From Massospora cicadina (Eukaryota > Entomophthoromycota > Entomophthoromycetes > Entomophthorales > Entomophthoraceae), in the NCBI GenBank assembly GCA_022478985.1, contig JAKSZP010014891.1, positions 1-64,000 on the forward strand: DNA of 64,000 nucleotides, read 5' to 3'. A model generated the notes under the pieces. That model ran no database searches and had not been told where the DNA came from. It worked only from the letters and a program-made list of their open reading frames with translations. A program made the position numbers and the translations under genes. Positions 33,261-45,345 of this stretch are shown here, piece after piece. Each line of letters begins with the position of its first letter. The stretch's first letter is position 1.

Positions 33261-35390
33261 AACAAGGAGGGTAAGGTTTAAGAAGAATGTTCATCTTTAT
33301 TATACTCAATTGGACTTTGATGTTCTTGCTTCGCACTCATATCATTATCATGGTGGAGAATCTTATTGGGCCTATCTCTTTTCTTTTTCTCATCTGCCTC
33401 CTTTTTAAAACAACGATCCTCAGTATAAAAATGACAATGACAGTAGTTACACTGGATCGCCATAGTGTTCTCAGGCATGGCGTAGACTTTGGGCTGACTA
33501 GGTCTAGTAGACTCATAAACTCAGAGTTTTTCAGAATATTGAGGAGGCAATTCCAATAAGGCCTCCTTAATGTCCAAAATACTTCAGAAATTCTTTTTTT
33601 ACACTGATTAGATAAACTTGCATTTGCGTTTTAAAAAAGCAGACATAACTGCCATAATCGCATCATCCAAATTTAACCAAACACAAGCCACTAGACTCTG
33701 AGCTTCTCAATAAAACTGATGAGCAAAGTCTTTGATGGATTCGTTTTGAAGAGCTGTATACCCATAAAAGCCTGTTTTTGAGGGGACAGAGTTTGCTCAC
33801 TCTCAAATTCTTTGATTAGCGCTTCCATCACCTGAGACCAGGTAGAGCAAGTCATCAAGTGGGGTACCATGATATCATAAGCCAAACGAGTAAGGCAATT
33901 TGGCAAATAATTCATCTTTTGGTGATCCGTAGCCTCACTTAGTGCCTTTTCATAAAGATAGAGGAAGGAGATAATGCTGCTTTCCCCAGGGAATACTTGT
34001 CCTTGAATACCGGTTTGAAACTCATGGGGGCATTAGAGGTCAAAACATGTACTCTGGGTTGTTCTGATTGAGTGAAAACATACAAATTGGAGTCTGATGC
34101 CTAAAAAGAAAATTGAGGATAAGGACCAGCGGCTTCAGTACAAATTTCACTGATCCAAAAGTTCAGTTCAGCAAGCCCCACTTTCTCATCTATTTGGCAA
34201 GATAGCTCAAAAATCTGTTCCTGCTGGGCAAAAGCTTGAGTTCCAGAGCTTCAATCTTCACTTGGAGCATTTCTCCTTTAGATTCACAAGCATGGAGCAG
34301 GATATCAGTGTCCTTTGCTCATTTACCCAAATTGACCAACTCATCAGATAAAGACTGAAGCGACAAGAGGGGATTGATTGGTACCCCTCAAGAGTTAAGT
34401 TTAACTCCTTAGCTAATTTATAGAATTGTTCATGTAAGCGATCCATCATACTCAAGAGAGAGTCAATTTGTTGAAGGAATCCTGAATGCCCATCAGCACC
34501 AGGAGGTCGCCAAGGTCCTTCCATGACTGGAGGTCCACAAGGTCCATCACCCCCAGGTGGCCCACGAGGTCCATCAACCCCCAGGGGACCCACAGCCCCA
34601 GTGGTTTTCTCTACCTCATTGACCCAGAAATGAATTCCTGAGTACAGCTGCTCCAATTGAACAAGACAGGTTCTAACTTCCTCCTCCATTGATCGATTAC
34701 ACTCAGAGAATTGGGAAAGACCTTCTCTCCATTCTCTCTGAATCTCCTGAACCCACCTCGTGAACTGTTCATCAACAAAATCAGACATCCCGATATTGAG
34801 CTGAATAAGCTGTTGAATTTCGTTTAGAAGGGTCTGATTACTAATAATAGCCTCATGATTATCTTGGCTAAACTCAGAGGCAGACTTAAAATTTGGAAGC
34901 ATGATTATTCAAGGATTGAAGTCCCTCTAGTAATTTGAGCATCCATTGATGGTGCATTTCCACTATGGGTAATAAATGGTATAAAGTTGGGTGTACAAGC
35001 TGGTGCAAGTATTGCTCGAGGCCAATTCCTGGCATTTGGGAGGATTGCAACACTTCCCGCAAAATAGAGGGTATGACTTTAAATTGAGATCAGGTAGAAT
35101 GGACTCCTGGTATTAAAGACCTTCAAGCAGTTGATTGATAATATTTTGTAAAACATCAGGTGGTATTTGAAAGTCTGAGGTAAAGCTTAAAATAGGACCA
35201 TAAAATTCCAAGTTGGCACGAAATTCCAACGTGGAGGGTAATCTTGAGATTTGGGTTTAAGATAAACAAACCCATCATAATATGCGGCCTTGCTCATGGT
35301 CTTGAGCTTCTTCAGGTAAAAATGAGAATCCATGGTAGTGATTGACGTTTTCACTGATGCGTAACTCAGAGTGCCCCTGTAGTGAGCACC
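33261..35390 (-). pseudogene. gag: gag of H with collagen-like repeat and zinc knuckle
   Basis: Frame 34902-34258 starts MLPNFKSASEFSQDN, forms a long charged, coil-prone segment (FVDEQFTRWVQEIQREWREG), then Gly-X-Y repeats at 34605-34490 (GPLGVDGPRGPPGGDG, CGPPVMEGPWRPPGADG), then a second helical segment. Capsid at about 34100-33640 (YLPNCLTRLAYDIMVPHL; aligned to A gag). Zinc knuckle CNYCHCHFYTEDRC near 33450, with Tyr where CCHC has His. A possible start is ATG near 35334 (MDSHFYLKKLKTMSKAAYYD). Stops break the frame. Confidence 0.75.
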
Positions 35391-35729
35391 TGTCTGGAAG
35401 TTTTGAATTACACTAGCAATGGGGCAGTTTTTCTCTTGAAGTTACACTGAGTGGATTCTCCAAAAAGCGATAAAATTAAAGTAAAACAGGTAATAAGTTG
35501 ACTTCATTTTTATTATCAAAAAGAAGGGATGTCTATAGGCTTTGTAATGGCTCATATTCTATAAGAGCAAACTGATCTCTGCGGGATCAAATCTTCAATC
35601 AATTGATCAGGATGAGACTGATCGTTAACCTTGATAGATTGAGATATGTTGCTCTCTCCTTCCAATGATGACAGGGGAATTGATGGAGTGGAAGTTTCTG
35701 AGATAAGAGAATTTAGTGAAATCCTGACA
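35374..35729 (-). repeat. 5' LTR and primer binding site of H
   Basis: LTR 35391-35729. Directly after its CCAGACA end (minus) comes GGTGCTCACTACAGGGG (35374-35390), the site shared with A and F. The intact inverted termini TGTCAGG/CCAGACA define the element edge. Confidence 0.92.
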
Positions 35730-36700
35730 AGAGTCAAATGTAAATAAGCCACCACTTGGTGCCTTTGGACTGTCATAGCCTCCTTCTGTAGGTTTTTTAT
35801 AATACTTTCACTTCCCCACGCACTGGTAACAGTAATCCAGGACCACATGGGGTTTGAGCCAAGATCACTGGTAGGGCCTCTAATCTCCCCATATAAATCT
35901 TTTGGGATGTCAATTTTAAGCTCTGTACCTAGAATGTCTTGATGCCCAGAAGGTATGCTTAAAGCGCTCAAAGCGCATAGCGGAATATCATTATACTCAT
36001 AAATCTGGTTAGGAATGGACCATGTTCTACGCTTCATCCACTGATATTGAACAGGAATCACCCCATCACTATACGCCTGATTGATCTAACTGGAGCGGAT
36101 TGGGTCCTTTGGGGCTCCGCTGGAGATAAAGTAAATGGGGATCTATTGTCCCAGGATACTAATTGTTTCTTCCATCATATTAAACATTTTTTCAAACTTG
36201 CCGCATGAACACTGCTCCAATCAGCATGTTGTAGCTATTAGTAGGCAGAATCACCATTGGGCGGAAGCCCTGACCAAGCTGAAACTCAGAGGTAACACGC
36301 TGTAAGCTCCCTCTGACACAGTGCTCTGTGCCCCTGCGATCCATACACTACTCTTTGTTCCACATCAGGCTTCAACGGAAATTTAGCCATAAGCTTGGTG
36401 GAGATTATATTTACTGGAGCACCAGTATCTATAATAGCTGAGTTTTTTGTTCTGAACAAAAAAATCACATTAGTTACACTACAAATAAGAATAACCATTG
36501 ATGTTTATTATGTAGAATCCAATGGCTTTTTGTTACCAAAAAATGACAATATCTGCACTGGCATGAGGATAGTCTTGAGCAATTTATTCTACTGGAATTG
36601 AAACGCTTACCCCCACTATAGAGGTGACGTCCGTTGAGGTACAACTTCACCTGTGCCATTTCACTCAAGGATAAGCCAGTCATACGGCTTTTGCACATAT
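35730..36700 (-). pseudogene. pol: Protease and linker of F
   Basis: Retropepsin AIIDTGAPVNIISTKLMAKF (36440-36380) matches B's IIDTGAPVNIVSIKLVAKL. The linker frame 36061-35730 (DIPLCALSALSIPSGHQDIL ... RHQVVAYLHL) ends at the insertion of H. Upstream frames 36698-36474 are shifted. Stops and shifts are present between protease and linker. Confidence 0.8.
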
Positions 36701-36899
36701 CAGAAGAACTCAGAGTCTAAAGGAATATGGTCGTTCTCTTGTATTTAAGCTGAGATATCATGAGAAAATTGTTGATATAATAAGTCATTGGGGCGGTTAA
36801 CAGGACTGATGCAATGCAATTCATGAGAATTGTCAGAGACAAAAAATTTGGATTGGTGGAGCTAGAGCATACCATCTCAACTCCACTCAAGCTTTTCCC

Positions 36900-39800
36900 T
36901 GTTCAATCAAGACAGTTGGTACTGCATGAACATGCAGGTTGCCTGGGCATTTAGCCGCATAGTGGCTTTTTTGGCCGCATGAAAAACAAGCAGTCATAAA
37001 TGGCTCCCGTCTATGGATCACACCAAAGGTCTGGGTCAGAAGTTAAACAAAAAATGTAAAAAGGCTGATTATGAGCTGGTTGTGCATAAGAAGGACGAAA
37101 AGGACCCACCGCCATATTGAGTGGGAAATTATTGCCCAACAGATTATGACCAGGTATTTGCAGTCCATTTCCCAATGAGGATGCAGCGGCAATTGCAGGG
37201 GCTTTCCAGTCCACGTTGGGAGCACTGAATGTGAAAGAGAGATGGCTTAAAGAGTTAACGATTTGTAAAAGCTCCGTGTCTTCTTGAAGAATGTGGGTCA
37301 TAGTGTTATACAGTTCTTGATATGGCTTAACCGCTGCCATCATTGCTATGCACATGTCCTCGTTGGGTAAGATATTTGCTCCCACTAACACATGAGCTTC
37401 AGCCATGAACCGCTCCACAAACTCCACCCGGGACTCATTATTTTGAAAGTTGTATTGTCAGGAATTTGGCCTTGCGTTGCGCCATCTTTGCACGCCCCCA
37501 AACAGATGGAGCACAATCTCCCTCAACTCTTGATATGTTACAGCACTACTCCTAAGGTAACATGTGACCTGGTTAGCACTTTCAACATCCAGAGCGGATA
37601 ACAACAGTTTAGCTTTCCGCCGCTCTGATGCTCTTTCCACAGCGAATTTGAACCATTTAAAATATCCGTGCATGTTCCCATCACAACTGAAAGGAAGTAA
37701 CTTCTCAATATGTAAAAATAACCCTACTCCCTGCTTTGGGCTCAGGGAACAGTTGGGATAGGTTCAGATTAGTTAAGTGTAACATCCTTTTGAGGGCGAA
37801 AATAGGGTCGTGAGGATATTTTAAAACCACTGTAGTGGACTGGGAAGATGTTAGATTGTGGGAAGGGACTTTTGAGACCCCCAAGGGTACTCACTGGCCA
37901 ATATGTAGTATTCCTCACTGGGCTCACCGCTGACTGCACCCTTATCTTCCTCACCAGTCTGTTCAGCAAAAAGTTCATTTAATATCCACTCCACTTTGGC
38001 CAAATAGCACCAACACCACCCATCTCTTACTCCCCTCCTAAGCTCTTCAAATTAATTCTGTAACTCATGGTAGAATTCTTGCTCTATGTCCAGTTTATCC
38101 ACCATTCCTTCAAGCTGTAAAAGGACATCCTCCAATGTGCACTGCACTATCACGTTCTGCCATCCAGTGTCACACGCTTGTCAGTTTGCTTCGTCCATTT
38201 GATTAGAGTGGTTCTTTTTTGCACCAAATCCCCCATTAGACAATCAAAAGTTATCCAAGCGCACTCACATATCAGCATACTCCACCATCTATATGAATGG
38301 AATAGTAATGGCTCAACCCTAATCCTCCTGACTGGAACTCTCCAACTGATTAATCTGACCTAAATTGGTTTTATTCTGAGGTCGCCAAGAAAGAAGTGTT
38401 TGAATGGTCAGATGTCCGCTGGTTACTCCACTCATCTCAAAGTTGACTAAATTTGATTGCCACTGTGTCATTGTGATAAGTCATGCCGCTCTAATAGGGT
38501 AACCCATTCTATTGTCTGAGCCACCGCCGTGTCAGGGAAAAGCCTGACATGAAAAAACCCTGATACATCAGTACTTATTAATGGAATATATGACATATGT
38601 AATCAGTTTAAACAATCAAATGATGATAGCAAAATTACATAGAAAATGATTAACGAGTCAGATGAGTTAGACAAGTCAAATCAAGCCTATCAAATCAAAT
38701 TGAATTGAATTGAATATTGGAACATCTGGGGAAAGTTCTTAGTAATCCATACTAGGCAGTTGACTACTAGTCTAAGCTTTGGTTATCTAAGACAGGAATA
38801 GCCTAAAGAACCTAAAGCAAGATAAGAATCAAGTAAGCCCTAAAGCTAGTTTAATTAGTATGAAAAGTGAATATAAGCTGAATATTTCTAAAATCATTCC
38901 TTGCAGTCAATAAAGTTAAGATGCTTCTATATACTTATTTGATTTACTTGTTTCAATCCTTAGTAAGGTACAAGGATATTTATTATCAAGAATATATCAA
39001 TCACATAACTCTGAAAATCCAAATATTTCCTCTAACACAATTTCACAATTACCCACTATCATTGGTATCCTGGCCCTAACAGGGGTTGGTCTAGATGAAG
39101 CTCTACAACCAATATTAGGGCCCAACAGACCTATATTCACAGTCATTATATTCTTTATCTGCATCCTTCCCTTGTTATACTGGACTCTTAGCTCAGGCAT
39201 GGCAAGTCCACGAGTTGCTATGCCAGACTGGGTTACAGAGATTCCAGACCCTGACACGCTGTGTCAATTCCTTACACCCATTAAGAAAATTCTACCATAA
39301 AGCGCTCAGTGTTACTACCCAGCGTTGTGACATCCTGTAACCATTCACCCAAAAGCCCACGCCGGTCTAACAATTCTCCTAGTAATTGGGTTAACTTATG
39401 ATTCAAGCGTGGAACTAATTTGTCAAGGCAATGGCGGACGTTCATGACAGGAATGTCTACATGCACTAATGCCTCCTGAATTTCTGAGAAAGAGTGGTCA
39501 AGGCGTTCAAGTAAGAGGCGAGTGTCATTCACTTGTGCCTGCATGAAGCGCATGACATCATCAAGATTGATGTTATGTTGGGCCAACACGCGCAGTAGTT
39601 GGTGGATCAAAGGCTGAACGTATGCAACCAGGTATTCCTCAGCCCCATGGGAGCTGAGCCAGCAAGACAACCCCATTGTGGTAGCATTGAGGTAATACAT
39701 ATACAGTTTATAACGGGATTCTTGGTCCCATTGATTATAGAACAGACTCAGAGCATGTTTACCCACATCTTCATAGAGGCGGTAACCCCACAAGAGCCAT

Positions 39801-40063
39801 TCCATGATACCCGGCAGTCACTGAGAGATAAATTAGTGGACCTTCTCTGTTGGTCTGACTACAACGCAGGACAAGCTGCTAACTGCAGTTCCATCCTGGT
39901 TCCGTCATCATAAATAATGCCAGTTTCTCGTTAGATGTCTCCATTGGCTCTCTATATTGGTTGTAAACTCCTTTAAGTTCTGGCATAATGAGTGGGGGCT
40001 TGTCATATAGCCCTAGTTGCCTTTGTACTACAGTTGACCAATGGCCCCCTGTAGTGAGCACCA
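36900..40063 (-). pseudogene. gag: gag of F with intact CCHC zinc knuckle
   Basis: A first frame opens at the primer site (MVLTTGGHWSTVVQRQLGLY, 40063 down to 39879). 39805-39281 (174 codons) is a helical, coil-prone N-terminal domain (MEWLLWGYRLYEDVGKHALS ... LLGELLDRRGLLGEWL). Capsid-like blocks 37673-37458 (FKWFKFAVERASERRKAKLL) and 37427-37011 (VEFVERFMAEAHVLVGANIL). Zinc knuckle CFSCGQKSHYAAKCPG near 36995-36950, all four ligands present. The stretch 38000-38990 holds decayed sequence without a clear frame. At least four lesions. Confidence 0.8.
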
Positions 40064-40543
40064 TTATTAACTTTTGGTGGTATTTCTTAGACCCACTACG
40101 CTGGTTGCACAGGTTAATCACCACTGAGCAAGGGGCTGATAATATGAATATTGCTGATACTTGGTAAATAATAGATATATAAAAATGGAGCTACGCCCCA
40201 ACTGACACTATTTTATTATATATAAAAATGCAGACTATCTATGCTAATTTTCTCCCTTGTTTAGCTTCAAACCCCTTTCCATCCTCTCAATTAGCTATTT
40301 ATACATTCTCTCAGTTGACCTTGACCCAACAGCTTAGTAACTTTATATTCTACAAATTTAGGGGTTCAACACCCATCATCAAGGCTTTGGCAGAATTACC
40401 TTGATTTTGCATGTTATTAGTACTTTGATTGTTTTGCTTCACATTGACATAATCTTCCGCTCAATATCAAGGCTCACATCAACTCATAAAATGTGATCCG
40501 CCAGATATATAGCTTATTGCTTAGTCATACCAATTTCTCAACA
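40046..40543 (-). repeat. 5' LTR and primer binding site of F
   Basis: LTR about 40063-40543, pair of 25345-25833. PBS on minus strand TGGTGCTCACTACAGGGG at 40046-40063, overlapping the edge by one or two bases. Its start TGTTGAGAAATTGG abuts the E fragment at 40544. Confidence 0.9.
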
Positions 40544-41132
40544 TTTATAAAAACAAAATGGCCAAAGTTGTTAGAGACATCCCCAGGGAGGTCTGCACAC
40601 AGGTTTGCCCTAAAAACCATATTTTAAAAAATAACTTAATATAGACTTTTTTAAGAAAGTTGACCAACAAGGAAGATTAATCTTGAGGAAACATACTTAA
40701 ACAATAGGGGGTGAAATATCAATTGGGGAAAATAGTGCTAAGCCTAAGTGACCCTATAGGCACACCCTACAAATGGCCATGGTACTATAGCTCAAATATG
40801 ATTAGTTTGGGTTATTGATTGCAAACAAAGATGACCCAATTAAGCAATATCAAAATTAAACGGGTTTCAAAACCCCATTCACCAAGCAACCAAATAAAAC
40901 CATCGTTATCATTGATATAGCTGGTGTGTTTTAACGCCCTTGCTGTAACGCAGGGCTGAGCATCACGTAAATCCTCAGGTTTAACCTGAGCATATCTCGC
41001 CTGAACCCAGCGTTAGTCTAGAGTAAGTTTGAGGTCAGGGATGCCTGCCAACTTAATCTTTTTGGCCTCCTGACGGCCAGCTTTATCCTTACAGTTGGTC
41101 TCTCAATCGTGTCATTTCATTAAGCCATGAAA
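40544..41132 (-). repeat. 3' LTR of E, upstream fragment
   Basis: Aligns with 45651-46173 of E's 5' LTR. It carries TTTAAGTATG and GTTGGTCAACT (minus; 40658-40668), the promoter and self-primer block also seen in D. The polypurine tract (minus) GAGAGGATAA lies at 41133-41142. Confidence 0.88.
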
Positions 41133-41142
41133 TTATCCTCTC

Positions 41143-44100
41143 ATTCTTTTGGGGCTCCACACCCTCAAAAGCTTTTTCCAAGGAAAAGTTCTTGTGGGCT
41201 GAGGCCAACTTCACAGCAGCGATGGTTTGCTTAGACTGAGGTCCATCAGCCTAGGTGAAAGCTCATGAAAATTGTAATCAGGTCTTGGGCATGAGCGCAG
41301 TTGTGCGCTGGTATCCAACTGCTCTCCGCTGCATCAAATCCCTTATAGGATACAAGGTACTAAAGCCTTCTTCTTACTTAAAGTGAAGCTATAATCTCCT
41401 CCACTTCCCACTCCGGCATCCTATCCATGAGATAAGCCTCTGGAGTCTCTGGTGGGGGCCCTTAAAAAACGTAAGCTTACTTTCATGGATACTGAAAAGA
41501 TCCATAATGAGGGGGAAGATTCAACTGGTATAAGGCGTGGACCACCTTTCTGACAACGTGGTAAGGCCAATCCTCTTTGGTCCCAGTTTTTTGCATGGTT
41601 GCTTGATTGGGATGTTTTTAAAATCCAGCATCATGAGAACTCCTTCCTTGTACGCTGGACCAACTGGTCTCTTACCATCATCATTCTCCTTGTAAGCTTG
41701 CATAGCCACATCCAAATTGGTGTTCACCCTTGGTGTAATTTCTTGATTGTCTTTGCAAAGTCTACCACCTGTTCCAACTTGAATCCACAACTGGGCTCCA
41801 TGTTGAAGGCGGGGTTGAAGTAATAGTTAGAGAAAAAGGGGAACAACCAATAGATGCATGTTGGGCGTTGTTATACCTGAATTGGGCCATGAGAAGATGG
41901 GAATCCCAATCTGAATGGTCCACGGCGGTGTAACACCGCAGAAACTGTTCCAAGTACTGGTTTGCTCATTCAGTCTGCCCATATGATTGGGGGTGATAGG
42001 CATTTAAATGGCAGGGGCGAATATGAATAGTCTTACACAACTCTTCCCAAAAGACAGAGGTAAACTGGGGCTCACAATATCTAATTATTCCGTGGGGGCC
42101 CATGAAGAGCAAACACATGAAAGATGAAGAGCCTAGTCATTTCAGCATCAGTTACCATGGTTCTGCAGGGAATAAAGTGGGCGAACTTCATAAAACGGTC
42201 CACCACTACCATGATGGCATCTTAGCCATCAGATACAGGTAATTCCAAAATAAAATTTACCAATAAATAAGTCCAAGGCCTTCAGCCTTTTGAACTGGTA
42301 CCAACAAACCCACTAGTGACTGGCAATTTAGCTTCATTTGGTTGCCAACCAGGAACTTCTTACAATACCTGGTCACCTGCGCGGCTAACCCCTTCCAATT
42401 GTAAGTGCGACAAATTAGCTCCAGAGTCTTCACTTTCTCAGGATGACCAACGGTTATTTCGTTATGATGATTCCAAATGATTTTCAGGCGAAGTGGTCCA
42501 GCAGGAACCCATAGGCGCCACTGCAACCACACCATCTCATCCTTCACGTGGTAACCCCTGGTAATGTCCTCCTGATTTAACTCACTCTTGGAAAGGACCA
42601 TAGGATACTTAACTGACAAAGGCTGTGAAGGACTACCTTTCAGAGAATACCATATTTATCCACATTTTTCAGAAGAGAAAGCGCTGGCTTGTGGGCCAAG
42701 GAAGAAGGAAGTTGAGACACAATCTTACCTGGCGGAATTACCAAGTGGGTGTTGTTTGCCTCTACCTCCTTAGGAGTAAGAGCTAGTGCAGGGTTTCAGC
42801 TTAAAGCATTCGAAAAACTATTCTCCTTGCCCTTTGTAAATTCATAAGAAAGCACAAATTAGGCCAGAGGCTCATGCCAGAGGGTTGCCGTGGAGTCAAG
42901 ACATGAGTTGCAAGGTAGTACAACAAGACACGGTGGTCTGTACAAATGTGGAAGTGGTGGGATGAGACATGCAAGTGATGTCGCCAATAGGTAAGCGCCT
43001 CACCACTGCCAATAAGTCTTTACTATGAAAGTCGTAGTTTAACTCTTGTAGAGACATTTTTCTGGGAAAAGTATCCCACCAGATGCTATATTCCATCTTT
43101 TCCTACTTGTAATAGGGCCGCCATTATGGCGAAGTTGGAGGCATCAGAAGCCACAATAAACTCTTTATTGGGGTCTACATGGCAAAGGACAGACGTGTAC
43201 AACAGTGTGCACTTTACTTCTTGGAAGGCATCCTGCAAAATGAGGGACCACTGGAGCAATTTAGCTCCACTCACCTTATACAGGGGCGCCGCCGCCTCAG
43301 AAAGATTTGGCGTGAATTTCTCAAGGAACGTACACTTCCCTAAAAAACTCTTCATATACTTGACCAAAGTTGGGATGGGTCATTCACAAATCGCATTTCC
43401 TTGTCTGGAGTTAACATGTGACCTTGGTCAAACACGACGTTGCCAGGAAGGTGACCTGGGACTTTAAGAATTCATACTTACTGATTCTCAGAGTAAGGAT
43501 GACTGCCCTTACCTCTCCACCACTTGCCAAAGGTGTGCTGCATGGGACTCATGATATGGGGAAAACAACGGATATTATTAATGTAGGCCACCGTGCACAA
43601 ACCAAGCAGGCCCCAAGGCCGCATCTATATGACGTTGGAAGATAGCAGGTGCTTTTTTAAGCCCAAAAGGCATAACCCAAAACTGGAAAATTCTTTTTTG
43701 AGTTCAGAATGCTGTGAGCCACTCCTGGCCCTTCTTTATCCATACCTGATTAAACGCATTTAAGCAATTCAGTTTGGAGAAGACTGTCATTCTTCACATA
43801 GCGAGCAATCTTAAAGTCCAACGGGATGGGATGTAAAATTGGCACAGTGACATAGTAAAATTCCCATAATCTATGAATGGGTGTAAAGTATTATTGGCTT
43901 TCTCCACAAAGAGAAGTGGGTGCATAACAGGGAGGTACTCTGAGATATCACGCCTTTGGCTAACTTCTCTTTTCCCAGACATCTAATGCCGCTTCCTCCC
44001 ATATAGTCAAAGGGTAAATAGAGAAGATATGCATCAAATCAACGGTGAGATTGAATTTTTAATCAAACTGCGAATAATTTGGTAGTATATTGGTTGAAGC

Positions 44101-44600
44101 GCATTAAACAAAGACCCAACCCTCTAAACAAGAAGGTAAGGGTACCTCCAGAGAGGGCTTCAGCATTAGAGCAAGACTGAGAGTGTGAATATTGGTACAG
44201 TGGGGAAAATCTCCCTAAGAATTAGCCTTAGACAAGGAGACAACTACTATATGACAATTCTTTAAAGTTAAGAACAAGGTATTGTCTTTCAAGTTGGTTC
44301 TGACGTCAAACTTTCGCCACCACTCTACTCCAAAAATAATGGGATACAGAAGGTTTTTGATTGCTTGGAAGCGGTCCTCCAAACGATACTTGCCAACTTG
44401 ATAATCTACTAACCATAGAACCTTCAGCGTAGGAATACCTTGAAAAGCCCCTTCCCTATCCATATGACCTCACAAGTAATTCAACTTAAGATAATCAGCA
44501 AGGTCTTGGTCTATAAAATTCTCAGAGGCTCTGGTATCCACCAAAAATCGTTGTGCTGATTTTCCCTAAATGGGCTGAAAGAGTAGCAGCCAACAAAAAA
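41143..44600 (-). pseudogene. pol: pol of chromovirus E
   Basis: Protease near 44560-44500 reads RFLVDTRASENFIDQDLADY (DTG to DTR), then GVEWWRKFDVRTNLKDNTLF (44463-44215). RT PLLFVEKANNTLHPFIDYGN (43982-43794), palm motif changed to AYINNI (43568-43585), connection MKSFLGKCTFLEKFTPNLS (43367), RNase H FIVASDASNFAIMAALLQVG. Integrase 42619-41762 with HPEKVKTLELICRTYNWKG and MEQFLRCYTAVDHSDWDSHL. Chromodomain PEWEVEEIIAS ... YLVSYKGFDAAE near 41430-41330. Colinear with D. Catalytically dead as read. Confidence 0.87.
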
Positions 44601-45345
44601 TATCCATAATAGTCTTTATTCAAAGCAAACAACGCCAATATGTCACCAGAAAATTCTTCATCAGACATAAGCATGCCTCAGGATAGGTTTTTGCACCATA
44701 GAACGGAGAGGGTAATTGGCAACTCTTACTACTGAGGCTACATATACCACAATATCTTCAGAAATTGCATAAACATTTTATATTGCAAAAGTAATTTTTT
44801 TGATCCCCTGTGTTCTGTGGATTATGGTAGGAGTCAAGCGCTGGTTCTCTGGGGTGATCTGGTATACTGAATTTGATTTTAAACATAAGCCACAAGTGAT
44901 ATTTGGCTCAGTTTATATAAGTTATTAGCGATATAAAATGCGTTTTGGAACATAACAACCCTATACTCATTTTGGTGGCGAGTTGTGCATTGTTATCAAA
45001 GGCCATCACCGCCAGACCCTTTGTTAATGATCCAACCTTCACTGTCAAAACGCGGTGCCAAAAATACATTTTAATTAAGTTTTTTCATTTATTTTGGAAG
45101 TCAGGGAATTACAACACTTGGCTCACAAAGCGTCCAAATCCCCCAGGTACAAGCAAGAAGGGTGGGCACTTCCCAGTTGGGGGTAGTGGGAATAACGCCA
45201 GATGCACCAAACATTGGCCAAATAAGAAAATTATGGTGAGCCTCATTGAGGCCATGACAAACGGCAGGCGCACCCAATTTTCACTCAGCAAAATCCCCAC
45301 ATGGATAATTCTAGTGCACATGAAATATAGTGGTTGGCTGACTAA
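44601..45345 (-). pseudogene. gag: Leader and gag remnant of E with large internal deletion
   Basis: 45321-45109 (PFVMASMRLTIIFLF, TGKCPPFLLVPGGFG) matches the D leader at 10290-10450. After about 45000 the sequence jumps to SVYQITPENQRLTPTIIHRT (D: 11491-11560), so roughly 0.9 kb of gag present in D is missing. The self-priming-type leader TTAGTCAGCCAACCA occupies 45331-45345. Confidence 0.7.

Larger units (their letters stand above)
29406..35729 (-). mobile_element. Ty3/Gypsy element H, full-length, inside F
   Basis: LTRs 29406-29745 and 35391-35729 (340 and 339 bp, ends TGTCAGG...CCAGACA, last two bases lost in the 3' copy), primer site next to 35390, polypurine tract GAGAAGGGAAG at 29746-29756. 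Gag has a collagen-like segment; PR, RT and IN have intact catalytic motifs. Target duplication ACTC(T/C) in minus orientation. With H skipped, F codons read on through the site. H belongs to the A/C lineage. Confidence 0.93.
25345..40543 (-). mobile_element. Ty3/Gypsy element F inserted in the 3' LTR of E
   Basis: LTRs 25345-25833 and 40063-40543 (about 485 bp, similar end to end), primer site 40046-40063, polypurine tract AAAGGGGGGTAA next to 25834, gag with intact zinc knuckle, protease, RT, RNase H and integrase, all minus strand. Without the nested H and the solo LTR G, F is about 8.0 kb. Same family as B. No clear target duplication (TGTTT left, TTTAT right). Confidence 0.92.

Noticed and set aside
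34490..34605. Collagen gene of a host or animal contaminant
   Set aside because: The repeat sits within a frame flanked by Ty3/Gypsy LTR, primer site and capsid sequence, so it is part of element H.
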